From Bacteroidales bacterium (lineage in GTDB: Bacteria > Bacteroidota > Bacteroidia > Bacteroidales > F082), in NCBI GenBank assembly GCA_023229135.1, contig JALNZT010000040.1:1-34005 (forward strand): a stretch of DNA of 34,005 nt, in the 5' to 3' direction. Shown piece after piece: positions 26,005 through 33,075 of this stretch (the stretch's first letter is position 1; every line of letters begins with the position of its first letter). The notes below the pieces were generated by a model. That model saw only the letters and a list, made by a program, of their open reading frames with translations. It was not told the origin of the DNA and searched no databases. The translations under genes were made by a program, and so were the position numbers.

Positions 26005-26014
26005 AGATTGTATT

Positions 26015-26671
26015 ATGAGTGAATACATTAGGTATTGCCCACACTGCAATTCAGTGCTTAACAGTTCGGATAAAATAACTGTATTCCATTATCATTGTGA
26101 TAATTGTGGTTATGATGATATAGAATATGCTCCTTATGGAAATTGTTGTATTTCACCCGATATTATCACTGTGAGAGATTATTCAGATGAATTCGAGGCA
26201 CTCCAAGATTCTGATGACTATCGTGTTTATAATCAGTGTCAACATTGTGGAAAACGAATTGGTACAGCCCTGAAGAAAAGTAATTACGAAAAAGTCTCTT
26301 TACCGGTGTCCATTAATCTAATTGAAGAGAAAAGAGCGGCTGAAAGTGAAATTGTAAAAATTGCTGATAGAATTAGAGACAAGAAAAAGTTGATCAATGA
26401 AAGCAATTTCTGGAATCTTTATTCAGAGTACTTAAAATCTGAACGTTGGCATGAAATAACTAAGATTGTCTTAAAGCGTGATAACTATATTTGTCGATCC
26501 TGCCTAACTGAAACAGCAACCGAGGTTCATCACACAGAGGGCAGGTATAGAATGAATGAGCCAATATATACATTGATATCGGTTTGCAGAAGGTGTCATG
26601 AGGTTATAACAAAAATTGATAGAGGCTACTTTGATTCAGCCGAGAAGATAAGGTATGAGTTTGATAAATGA
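26015..26671 (+). CDS. HNH endonuclease with N-terminal zinc-ribbon cysteines
   Basis: An open frame begins at 25994, but the ATG at 26015 gives MSEYIRYCPHC and 218 residues without overlapping the PIN gene. CPHC (8-11) and CDNC (28-31) form a probable zinc ribbon; CQHC (75-78) is a further pair. After a helical stretch comes an HNH domain: ICRSC (Cys160, Cys163), VHH (His172-His173) and CRRCH (Cys191, Cys194, His195), the full set for a zinc-bound HNH fold. It probably cuts DNA. It may act with the PIN protein in a two-component nuclease system; that is inference from adjacency only. A perfect hairpin follows 80 bases later. Confidence 0.82.
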   Translation: MSEYIRYCPHCNSVLNSSDKITVFHYHCDNCGYDDIEYAPYGNCCISPDIITVRDYSDEFEALQDSDDYRVYNQCQHCGKRIGTALKKSNYEKVSLPVSINLIEEKRAAESEIVKIADRIRDKKKLINESNFWNLYSEYLKSERWHEITKIVLKRDNYICRSCLTETATEVHHTEGRYRMNEPIYTLISVCRRCHEVITKIDRGYFDSAEKIRYEFDK

Positions 26672-26750
26672 TTTGAAATAGCAAAACCATATTTTTCTGC
26701 TATTTACTCGATGTTATGAAGTCCTTAATCATAAAGGTAACTATTCAGCT

Positions 26751-26783
26751 AAACCTCAAAGGTTTCTAAAACCTTTGAGGTTT
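26751..26783. repeat. Perfect 15-bp hairpin after the PIN/HNH genes
   Basis: AAACCTCAAAGGTTT (26751-26765) and AAACCTTTGAGGTTT (26769-26783) pair perfectly around a three-base loop. No long T-run follows, so it is either a terminator-like structure or a dispersed palindrome. Confidence 0.65.
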
Positions 26784-26884
26784 AATGTATTAACAGCCTA
26801 ATCCACTTCTTTCTGAGGTCGTTTAATACTCCCGAAAAATATTTAATACAAATATAGCTGAAAAGAGGGGAGTTGGTGGAACCT

Positions 26885-26916
26885 CCCCACGCTGGCGCGG
26901 ATTTACAATTCGCACC
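26885..26916 (-). repeat. REP-like palindromic repeat, copy 7
   Basis: Reverse orientation. On the minus strand GTGCGAATTGTAAATCCG is followed by CGCCAGCGTGGGG; the stem has a mismatch. It is the last copy seen before the SPFH operon. Confidence 0.65.
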
Positions 26917-26995
26917 TATAGAAAATCAAGGTCTCTCATACAAGTCTTTTTTATTTCTCACTTCAATTTCAGTAGTAAAAAAATATTCCGCAAAC

Positions 26996-27027
26996 TTTCC
27001 TACAACACAAAATAATTTATATCTTTG
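26996..27027 (+). promoter_or_regulatory. Promoter of the SPFH operon
   Basis: TTTC (26996-26999), 20-base spacer, TATCTTTG (27020-27027): near-consensus -33 and exact -7 elements for Bacteroidota. The start codon is 35 bases beyond. Confidence 0.6.
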
Positions 27028-27062
27028 TGATATTAAAATAATATCAATTTAAACCAATCATC

Positions 27063-27911
27063 ATGGAAAAAATAAGAAATGCAACATCCGGCTATGTAAT
27101 GGCGCTTGTGATTTTTGTAATCTTTTTAATCGGCGTGGCAGGCATTGCTTTGCTAAAATCACCCCTATTTATTCTGGTTTTATTATTGGGAATTGTGCTG
27201 TCTATAGGCTTTACGGTAGTAAACCCAAATAAGGCCGTTGTTATGACCTTGTTTGGAGCTTATAGTGGAACAATCAATGCCAACGGGTTTTTTTGGGTGA
27301 ATCCCTTTTTCGTGAAGCGCAAAATCTCGCTTAGGGCCAGGAATTTCGATAGCGACCCAATCAAGGTGAATGACAAAATTGGTAATCCGATTATGATTGG
27401 TTTGGTGCTGGTTTGGAAGGTTTCTGATACCTACAAAGCTTCCTTTGCAGTTGATGAGTTTCAGCATTTTGTAGTTGTACAAAGTGAAGCAGCCTTGCGT
27501 AAGCTGGCCGGAATTTATCCTTATGATGATTTTGAAGACCATGATGCGGAAATTACGTTGCGATCGGGTGGGGAAGAGGTGAACCATGAACTGGAACGCG
27601 AAATTATTGAAAGACTTGATATTGCTGGTATCGAGGTTATTGAAGCGCGGATAAATTATATCGCTTATGCCCAGGAAATTGCACAAGCCATGCTCAAAAG
27701 GCAGCAGGCAACGGCTATCGTAGCGGCGCGTTTTAAAATTGTGGAAGGTGCGGTGAGTATGGTTGACATGGCGCTTGAGCAGCTTGCAGAGAAAAGTATT
27801 GTGGAGCTTGACGCCGACAAAAAAGCAACGATGGTGAGCAATCTGATGGTTGTGTTGTGCGGTGATAAAGAAGCTACACCCGTTGTAAATACCGGATCCT
27901 TGTATCAGTAA
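27063..27911 (+). CDS. SPFH/Band-7 domain membrane protein
   Basis: A 282-residue protein with one or two N-terminal hydrophobic helices (about 12-58) and an SPFH domain beginning VNPNKAVVMTLFGAYSGT. Conserved stretches include ISLRARNFDSDPIKVNDKIG, VVVQSEAALRKLAGIYPYDD, and QAMLKRQQATAIVAARFKIV. SPFH proteins form large membrane-bound oligomers linked to microdomains or protease control. A ribbon-helix-helix gene starts three bases after the stop, and a zinc-ribbon gene follows, so this is a three-gene operon. Confidence 0.9.
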   Translation: MEKIRNATSGYVMALVIFVIFLIGVAGIALLKSPLFILVLLLGIVLSIGFTVVNPNKAVVMTLFGAYSGTINANGFFWVNPFFVKRKISLRARNFDSDPIKVNDKIGNPIMIGLVLVWKVSDTYKASFAVDEFQHFVVVQSEAALRKLAGIYPYDDFEDHDAEITLRSGGEEVNHELEREIIERLDIAGIEVIEARINYIAYAQEIAQAMLKRQQATAIVAARFKIVEGAVSMVDMALEQLAEKSIVELDADKKATMVSNLMVVLCGDKEATPVVNTGSLYQ

Positions 27912-27914
27912 GTT

Positions 27915-28091
27915 ATGTCGAAAAAAAAGGCTTTTGCATTACGAATTGACGAAGACAAGCTGGCTGCTGTTGAAAAATGGGCTGCGGATGAGTTTCGCAG
28001 CACCAACGGGCAGCTTGAATGGATTATTGACAGGATGCTCCGTGAGGCAGGCCGCCTTAAAAAACCGAAATCGAATAATCCAAAAGAATAG
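27915..28091 (+). CDS. Arc-type ribbon-helix-helix protein
   Basis: A 58-residue protein, MSKKKAFALRIDEDKLAAVE followed by KWAADEFRSTNGQLEWIIDR and a basic tail. The short strand (FALRID) and two helices fit an Arc/MetJ ribbon-helix-helix DNA-binding fold. It starts three bases after the SPFH stop, and the zinc-ribbon gene begins six bases after its own stop. It probably binds DNA, possibly controlling this operon; its partner role with SPFH is not known. Confidence 0.8.
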   Translation: MSKKKAFALRIDEDKLAAVEKWAADEFRSTNGQLEWIIDRMLREAGRLKKPKSNNPKE

Positions 28092-28097
28092 CGTTTG

Positions 28098-28469
28098 ATG
28101 AATAAATTGAAATACCGCTGCCCGAAATGCGGAAACCGCAGGTGTCGTGTCGATGCTATTGTGTCGATTAAGTCTTAGCAATTTTTTCTCAGATCAAGAA
28201 AGAAAATTTACGCATAGCCATAGCTATGGGTAAATTTTATTTTGAAGGACTGGGGAAAAAGGGCAAGACTTGGGTCGACTAAAATAGCATTGACATGACG
28301 CCAATACGAAACGGGCGAAATTAGAGTAACAGGAAGTTTATTGGCCAAAATATTTGATGTGCAAAACAAAAAATATACAGCAGTAACTTGCTCAAAATGC
28401 ACCTACACTGAGTTTTATAAAACCGAAAGCAGTAAATTGGCCAATGTTTTTGACTTTTTTACTAATTAG
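28098..28469 (+). pseudogene. Zinc-ribbon protein gene split by a 162-bp insertion
   Basis: The 5' part (28098-28140) encodes MNKLKYRCPKCGNR. The 3' part (28303-28469) encodes YETGEIRVTGSLLAKIFDVQ, NKKYTAVTCSKCTYTEFYKT and ends DFFTN. Joining them directly gives one open frame of 69 residues with two CxxC pairs, the size and layout of a common small zinc-ribbon family. The insert keeps the frame (162 is divisible by three) but brings a TAG stop at residue 27, so the gene as it stands makes only a 26-residue product. It is the third gene of the SPFH operon. Confidence 0.8.
28141..28302. mobile_element. 162-bp palindromic MITE-like element
   Basis: The left end GGTGTCGTGTCGATGCTATT and the complement of the right end GGCGTCATGTCAATGCTATT match in 17 of 20 bases. 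The similarity continues further inward (AAGTCTT on both arms). The centre is a near-perfect hairpin: AAAATTTACGCATAG (28203-28217) pairs with CTATGGGTAAATTTT (28224-28238), 14 of 15. The whole element is thus one long imperfect palindrome. It codes for no protein. No target-site duplication is needed to explain the flanks. Its parent transposon is not in the window. Confidence 0.8.
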
Positions 28470-28514
28470 TTTTTGCTTATAATAGCCTGATAAAGAAGGT
28501 TTTTCTTTCTAAAG

Positions 28515-30386
28515 CTACTTAATAACAGGAGCTTGTCCCTCACCAAAGGCCTGTCCATTTCTAAAAAGTTGAACCTTTAATTGATCCGTTTTATTTAGCT
28601 TTAACTTTTCTGTGTACAGGCTGCTGTTTTGGTCAGGAACTGAACCGTCGAGGGTGTAAAAAATCTGAGCCTGAGGCACTTCGGCAGTTAATTCAACAAG
28701 GGTGTCAGCGGTTTCAGTTACCACAAGCTTGGTTTTTACCTGATTTACAGACTGGCTGTAGTGTAAACCGAGCGCGTCATACCTGGCAAAATGAGCCGGC
28801 AAGCGGTTGTAAAAGTTTTCCCAATTCCGGTTTTTTGCGGGCGACCAAAGCACTTCTGAAAGTGCCACCATCCGTGGGAGAATCATATAGGTAACTTCAT
28901 CATTATCAGTAATATATTCTGTCCATACATTGGCTTGTGCACCTATAATGTGTTTGGCTTCTGTGCTATTGAGTGCTGTTGGAATTGGCTCAAAATCATA
29001 CACTTGAGAAAGCGGTGTAAAGCCTCCAATTGCCAGCGGTTCTTCTGAAGGATTTCCCTGATAATGATCGTAATAGCAATGACTGTTAGGCGTCATAATC
29101 ACATCATGTCCCATTTGTGCTGCTGCAATTCCACCTTCCGTGCCACGCCACGACATCACCGTAGCACCGGGAGCTAAACCACCTTCTAAGATTTCGTCCC
29201 AGCCAATAATTTGACGTTCGTGTTTTTCCAGAAATTTTGATATTCGGCTGATAAAATAGCTTTGCAGCTGCGCCTCGTCTTCCAGCCCTTCTTCACGGAT
29301 TCTTTTTTGGCAATCCGGACAGGCTTTCCAACGCGTTTTGGGTGCTTCATCGCCACCGATATGAATGTATGTGCTCGGAAACATTTCCATGACTTCTGTC
29401 AATACATTTTCCAGAAAAATAAACGTGCTTTCGCGGCTGCAATAAATATCATCAAACACACCCCATTCGCCTTGCACGGCATAAGGGCCACCTGTGCAAC
29501 CCAGCTCTGGATAGGCTGCCAGCGCTGCCATAGCGTGACCGGGCATTTCAATTTCGGGAATAACAGTAATGTATTTTGAAGCGGCATAATCCACAATTTC
29601 GCGCACTTCATCTTGCGTATAAAAACCGCCATAGCGTTGGCCATCAAACTGTTTTGGTGTCTCCCACTGATGTCCGATCTTAGTTTCCTTGCGCCAGCCG
29701 CCAATCTCAGTCAGCTTTGGATAAGCCTTGATCTCGATGCGCCAACCCTGATCTTCCGTCAGGTGCCAGTGAAATGTATTGTATTTGTACATTGCCAGCA
29801 AGTCGATATATTGTTTGATAAAGTCCACCGAAAAAAAGTGTCGGCTCACATCAAGGTGCATGCCACGATAGGCAAAACGCGCTTTATCACTGATAGTTAC
29901 CAACGGTATTTCCCAGGCGGAATGTTTATCAGCGGCTTCAAAAAATGCAGTAGGAAAAAGCTGGTACAAAGTCTGCATGCCGTAAAAAACGCCTTGCGCA
30001 TCATTGGCCTGGATAGTAAGTAGTTGCCCATCCGAATGGTGAATTTGGTAGCCCTCCTTGCCAAAAGTGCTGTCGTTCAGGTTTATAGTTAAATAAATAT
30101 CATTTTCAAGCGATTGAACCGAACTATAAGGAGCTACTTCCGGGCGGAAATTGCTTTTTTCGCTGATAAAACCAGCCAGCTGCTCGCCCATCAGCCGCAG
30201 GGCAGGATTTGGATCTTCGTAAATGATGCGGGTATCCTTGTTGATATCCAGCGTTTTATTGCTAACAGAAACGGATTCCGGCACAGGAATAATAGTGAGG
30301 TCTTTGTTTGTTTTGGATGGCTGACAGGATACGATCAAAGTCAGGCTGATCAGCATAGCGAAAAACAGGCGGTAATTATTCTTCAT
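28515..30386 (-). CDS. GH20 beta-N-acetylhexosaminidase lipoprotein
   Basis: A 623-residue protein. The signal MKNNYRLFFAMLISLTLIVSC, shown by its end LTLIVSC, places a lipidated Cys at 21. An N-terminal GH20b domain (about 30-150) precedes the GH20 barrel: RYRGMHLDVSRHF-like (AYRGMHLDVSRHFF), FHWHLTEDQGWRIEIK, and the catalytic pair Asp346-Glu347 in HIGGDEAPK. The last 75 residues form a chitobiase C-terminal-like domain (IFYTLDGSVPDQNSSLYTE). It removes terminal GlcNAc or GalNAc from glycans by the substrate-assisted mechanism. The start overlaps the upstream asparaginase gene by 11 bases. Confidence 0.94.
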   Translation of the reverse strand: MKNNYRLFFAMLISLTLIVSCQPSKTNKDLTIIPVPESVSVSNKTLDINKDTRIIYEDPNPALRLMGEQLAGFISEKSNFRPEVAPYSSVQSLENDIYLTINLNDSTFGKEGYQIHHSDGQLLTIQANDAQGVFYGMQTLYQLFPTAFFEAADKHSAWEIPLVTISDKARFAYRGMHLDVSRHFFSVDFIKQYIDLLAMYKYNTFHWHLTEDQGWRIEIKAYPKLTEIGGWRKETKIGHQWETPKQFDGQRYGGFYTQDEVREIVDYAASKYITVIPEIEMPGHAMAALAAYPELGCTGGPYAVQGEWGVFDDIYCSRESTFIFLENVLTEVMEMFPSTYIHIGGDEAPKTRWKACPDCQKRIREEGLEDEAQLQSYFISRISKFLEKHERQIIGWDEILEGGLAPGATVMSWRGTEGGIAAAQMGHDVIMTPNSHCYYDHYQGNPSEEPLAIGGFTPLSQVYDFEPIPTALNSTEAKHIIGAQANVWTEYITDNDEVTYMILPRMVALSEVLWSPAKNRNWENFYNRLPAHFARYDALGLHYSQSVNQVKTKLVVTETADTLVELTAEVPQAQIFYTLDGSVPDQNSSLYTEKLKLNKTDQLKVQLFRNGQAFGEGQAPVIK

Positions 30387-31401
30387 TCCAGGTAGTTTTT
30401 AGGGAGTTTGTATTAAATAAGGTATTGCTTCCATCTTGATGCAAAGCATATTGAAAGCCAGGTCTGTAGGCATAAGCACCTGTTTGGCCGGCTTTGTTCA
30501 GTGCAATATATCCAATTTGAAAGTGTGGGTGCAATTTCACTTTTGCAACAATCCGGTTTACGGCTTCTTCGCAGGCTTGCTGAGGTGTGTAGCCCTGTCG
30601 CATCAGTTCTACAATTAAAAAGCTACCCAGTGTTTTCATTACTGCCTCACCTTCGCCGGTTGCTGTGGCGCCGCCAATTTCGTTGTCAACAAACAAGCCT
30701 GCGCCGATAATGGGCGAGTCGCCAACCCTCCCGGAATGCTTAAATGCCATGCCGCTCGTGGTGCAAGCACCGGCCATATCGCCGTTTTTGTCGATGGCCA
30801 GCAAGCCAATGGTATCGTGGTTTTCCCAGTTGGCATGAGGTGCGTAGGTGCTGCCACTGGCTTGCCATTCCTCGTATTTTTGGTTGGCGTTTTCGGTCAA
30901 TAAATTGGTCGGCTCAAAGCCTTGATCAATTGCAAATTTATAAGCACCATCGCCGACTAACATCAGGTGAGGTGTTTTCTCCATAACTTTTCTTGCCACA
31001 GAAATGGGGTGCAAAATATTTTTTAAGTAAGCCACAGCACCTGCATCACCATTGGAATCCATTATGCAGGCGTCCAGTGTTACTTCACCTGATGCATCGG
31101 GCAAGCCGCCATAGCCAACACTTTCAATCGTTGGATCGGCTTCGGGAACGCGAACGCCCTGTTCCACAGCGTCTAACACACTGCCACCAGCGGATAAAAC
31201 ATCCATCGCAGCTTGATTGGCTGGAATTCCGTGCGACCAGGTAGAAAGCACCACAGGCAATACTGCGGCAGGTTTAGCTGCTGCAGGCTGCGCAGCCAAA
31301 ACATGGGTGGCATAACCATATTTGCATCCCAAGCCTGCTGCCATACCGCCAATAAACGTTTGAATGATGAATTTTCTTCTACCTGATTTTCTTTTCTGCA
31401 T
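30376..31401 (-). CDS. N4-(beta-N-acetylglucosaminyl)-L-asparaginase with Tat-like signal
   Basis: A 341-residue Ntn-hydrolase. The N-terminus has a twin-arginine pattern GRRKFIIQTF (Arg8-Arg9) and a hydrophobic stretch, suggesting export in folded form. The self-cleavage site is Thr197 in NHDTIGLLAID, so the proenzyme should split into alpha and beta chains with Thr197 as nucleophile. HSGRVGDSPIIGAG and GGATATGEGEAVMK match the substrate site of glycosylasparaginases. The enzyme splits the GlcNAc-Asn link, the last step in freeing N-glycan stubs. It is first in an operon with GH20. Confidence 0.93.
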   Translation of the reverse strand: MQKRKSGRRKFIIQTFIGGMAAGLGCKYGYATHVLAAQPAAAKPAAVLPVVLSTWSHGIPANQAAMDVLSAGGSVLDAVEQGVRVPEADPTIESVGYGGLPDASGEVTLDACIMDSNGDAGAVAYLKNILHPISVARKVMEKTPHLMLVGDGAYKFAIDQGFEPTNLLTENANQKYEEWQASGSTYAPHANWENHDTIGLLAIDKNGDMAGACTTSGMAFKHSGRVGDSPIIGAGLFVDNEIGGATATGEGEAVMKTLGSFLIVELMRQGYTPQQACEEAVNRIVAKVKLHPHFQIGYIALNKAGQTGAYAYRPGFQYALHQDGSNTLFNTNSLKTTWNEE

Positions 31402-31436
31402 AATTTGGATGTTAAAAAATACTGAATTACAGCTTA

Positions 31437-32039
31437 ATGAGTTCGTTAGGTGCTATTTTTCAAATTTTGTCGAAATTAGGAAAAATACCCATTTTATCTT
31501 GGTTTATTCTTGAGTTTCTTTGTTTCTATTTATCTGTGAACTTCCCAAACTACCGGGAACAAATAGGATCCAGGTATTATCCTGAGTTAGACATTAAATT
31601 AATGGCTCACTTAGCTGCATCAATAGGGCTAACAACGCTGGCTTTGCTGGTATTGATCGCCATCCCGCGCGAGCTTTTTGAGTGGGTTTTCAGCAAGGAG
31701 TTTGGCGACATTAAAATTGTCATAATTAGTCTTGCTTCGGCTGTTATCGCGCTGGCAGCCAATACTATATTCAGTCATTACTTCTCCGCCACCGGGCAGC
31801 CGCGTTACAACCTCTTCGCCTCACTCACTGGTTTAGCGGTAACAATTCCTTCATTAATTGTATTAGTTCCGCGCTTCGGACTTCTTGGCGCCGGCATCAG
31901 CGCCTCGCTGGCGTATAGCATGGTGGTGGTGTATCAGGGATGGGTTTTTCACAAAAAAACTTCTACCGCTTTTCGTGATTTATTGATTACCGGAAATGAT
32001 GTGCGCTTGTTTTTTATGGCGGTTTTTAAGAGGAAATAA
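31437..32039 (+). pseudogene. C-terminal remnant of a polysaccharide flippase (MATE/MOP type)
   Basis: The 200-residue frame resembles the last part of Wzx-type flippases: LMAHLAASIGLTTLALLVLI, PRELFEWVFSKEFGD, FSHYFSATGQPRYNLFAS and VLVPRFGLLGAGISASLAYS. Intact relatives have 400-500 residues and 12-14 helices; here only about five or six are present and the frame is closed by a stop at 31413. The first 50 residues are less familiar and may be foreign to the family. It is divergent from the asparaginase gene, only 35 bases away. Probably a 5'-truncated pseudogene. Confidence 0.65.
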
Positions 32040-32130
32040 ATCGAAGGTAAAGTTGTAGGTATTGGAGTTTTATAAGAAAAACCAAATATTTTAGAAACCT
32101 TTGGCGTTCAAATCATTAACTACTTAATTT

Positions 32131-32279
32131 ATTAACGAGGTCTTATAGTCGCGCCCTGACCCGTTTCAATGCCAGTCAGGCCGCGGCTATCTTGCGACGA
32201 CAAACGGACGCACCCTGACTGAATGCGTCTTACAGTCAGGGTGCGACTGATTAACGAGGCCTTATAGTCGCGCCCTGAC
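32131..32279. repeat. 30-base direct repeat flanking a 13-bp hairpin
   Basis: ATTAACGAGG(T/C)CTTATAG continuing TCGCGCCCTGAC occurs at 32131-32160 and 32250-32279, 29 of 30 bases identical. Between them CGCACCCTGACTG (32209-32221) pairs perfectly with CAGTCAGGGTGCG (32233-32245) around an 11-base loop. Confidence 0.75.
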
Positions 32280-32292
32280 TTTCTGCCGGAAC

Positions 32293-32560
32293 TTCAAAAG
32301 TCTGCAAAGTCATAATCCAACTTTTCATCGTCCGAGGCAGGAGGACATGGAAACGTTGATGAAGAAAAACAAAATAAGATTTTCGTTATTATATTCGACG
32401 TTTTGAAGTCCTATCGGACGTTCAAAAGTCTGTATTCACGTAATCCAACTTTTCATCGTCCGAGGCAGGAGGACATGGAAACGTTGATCTAAAAAAATAG
32501 GTTAGAATTTCGGTTTCCATATTCGGCGTTTTGAAGTCCTATCGGACATTCAAAAGTCTG
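32293..32560. repeat. 128-bp tandem repeat, two copies plus a partial third
   Basis: Units start at 32293, 32421 and 32549 with TTCAAAAGTCTG. A 48-base block in each full unit (32313-32360, 32441-32488) is identical, including CATCGTCCGAGGCAGGAGG. Other parts of the unit differ by several bases. TTTTGAAGTCC and GGACGTTCAAAA form an imperfect hairpin across the unit boundary. Confidence 0.8.
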
Positions 32561-32761
32561 TTCCGTAAAGTAATAATTTAACAACAGCAGCCTACTGTTC
32601 ATTTTTTTGCAATTATTGGACGAATACTAACTTTTCCTACAATAATGGACACTTATTGCAATTATGTTCAATAAATGGGTTTTAATGAACAGATGCAATA
32701 CCCAATCTGATGGTGACTGTTTGAGTAGGTTTTTGAGGAATGGCCTAAAGTATATTTTTAG

Positions 32762-33013
32762 CTATTGATATTTCTCTTGCAGATAAACAAAGATAATGAA
32801 AGGCAGAAATATGACCAGTGGCTCCCAGATTAAATAACCTACTCCAGCTCCTAATAATGAATAGAAGATAATTTCACCATAACCCATTGTTTTATAGCCA
32901 CCTGATTTTTCTTCGCCATCAACAAAACCTCTGCCACCGCAACTGGGGCAGGGCTTTGGCCCGAATGATCCTGTTTGAACCATACCGCTGCCGTTACATT
33001 GTTTACATCTCAT
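32762..33013 (-). CDS. Small membrane protein with DnaJ-type zinc-finger motifs
   Basis: An 83-residue protein. Two CxxCxGxG motifs (C3-x2-C6 and C22-x2-C25) resemble half of the DnaJ zinc-binding domain and should hold one zinc ion. Two hydrophobic helices follow (about 46-62 and 64-78). There is no J domain. Similar small proteins are scattered in bacteria with no known role. It lies 62 bases downstream of the 218-residue secreted-protein gene on the same strand, and the two may be co-transcribed. Confidence 0.7.
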   Translation of the reverse strand: MRCKQCNGSGMVQTGSFGPKPCPSCGGRGFVDGEEKSGGYKTMGYGEIIFYSLLGAGVGYLIWEPLVIFLPFIIFVYLQEKYQ

Positions 33014-33075
33014 AGTTTTGTAAAATTATATGTTTTAACAAAAATTGACTTGATTATTATGATTTTCTAAGCGAA

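Larger units (their letters stand above)
26672..27062. other. Intergenic stretch with hairpin, REP copy and promoter
   Basis: No gene is seen in these 391 bases. The stretch holds a 15-bp hairpin (26751-26783), REP copy 7 (26885-26916) and the promoter of the SPFH operon (26996-27027). Confidence 0.6.
32040..32761. other. Gene-free repeat region
   Basis: No convincing gene is seen in 722 bases. It holds a 30-base direct repeat with a strong hairpin between its copies (32131-32279), a 128-bp tandem repeat (32293-32560), and an A/T-rich end with CTGTTCATT (32595-32603) inverted as AATGAACAG (32684-32692). Confidence 0.6.

Noticed and set aside
28208..28402. 64-codon minus-strand frame across the MITE and zinc-ribbon gene
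   Set aside because: It arises from the palindrome and the opposite strand of the zinc-ribbon coding sequence.
32131..32560. Possible retron or structured RNA of a defence system
   Set aside because: Repeats and hairpins are present, but there is no reverse transcriptase or other effector gene beside them.
32293..32560. CRISPR array
   Set aside because: Units are 128 bases, only two are complete, and there is no short repeat/unique spacer pattern and no cas gene.
32595..32692. Inverted repeat CTGTTCATT / AATGAACAG as insertion-sequence ends
   Set aside because: Only nine bases match over a gap of 80, and no transposase piece lies between them.
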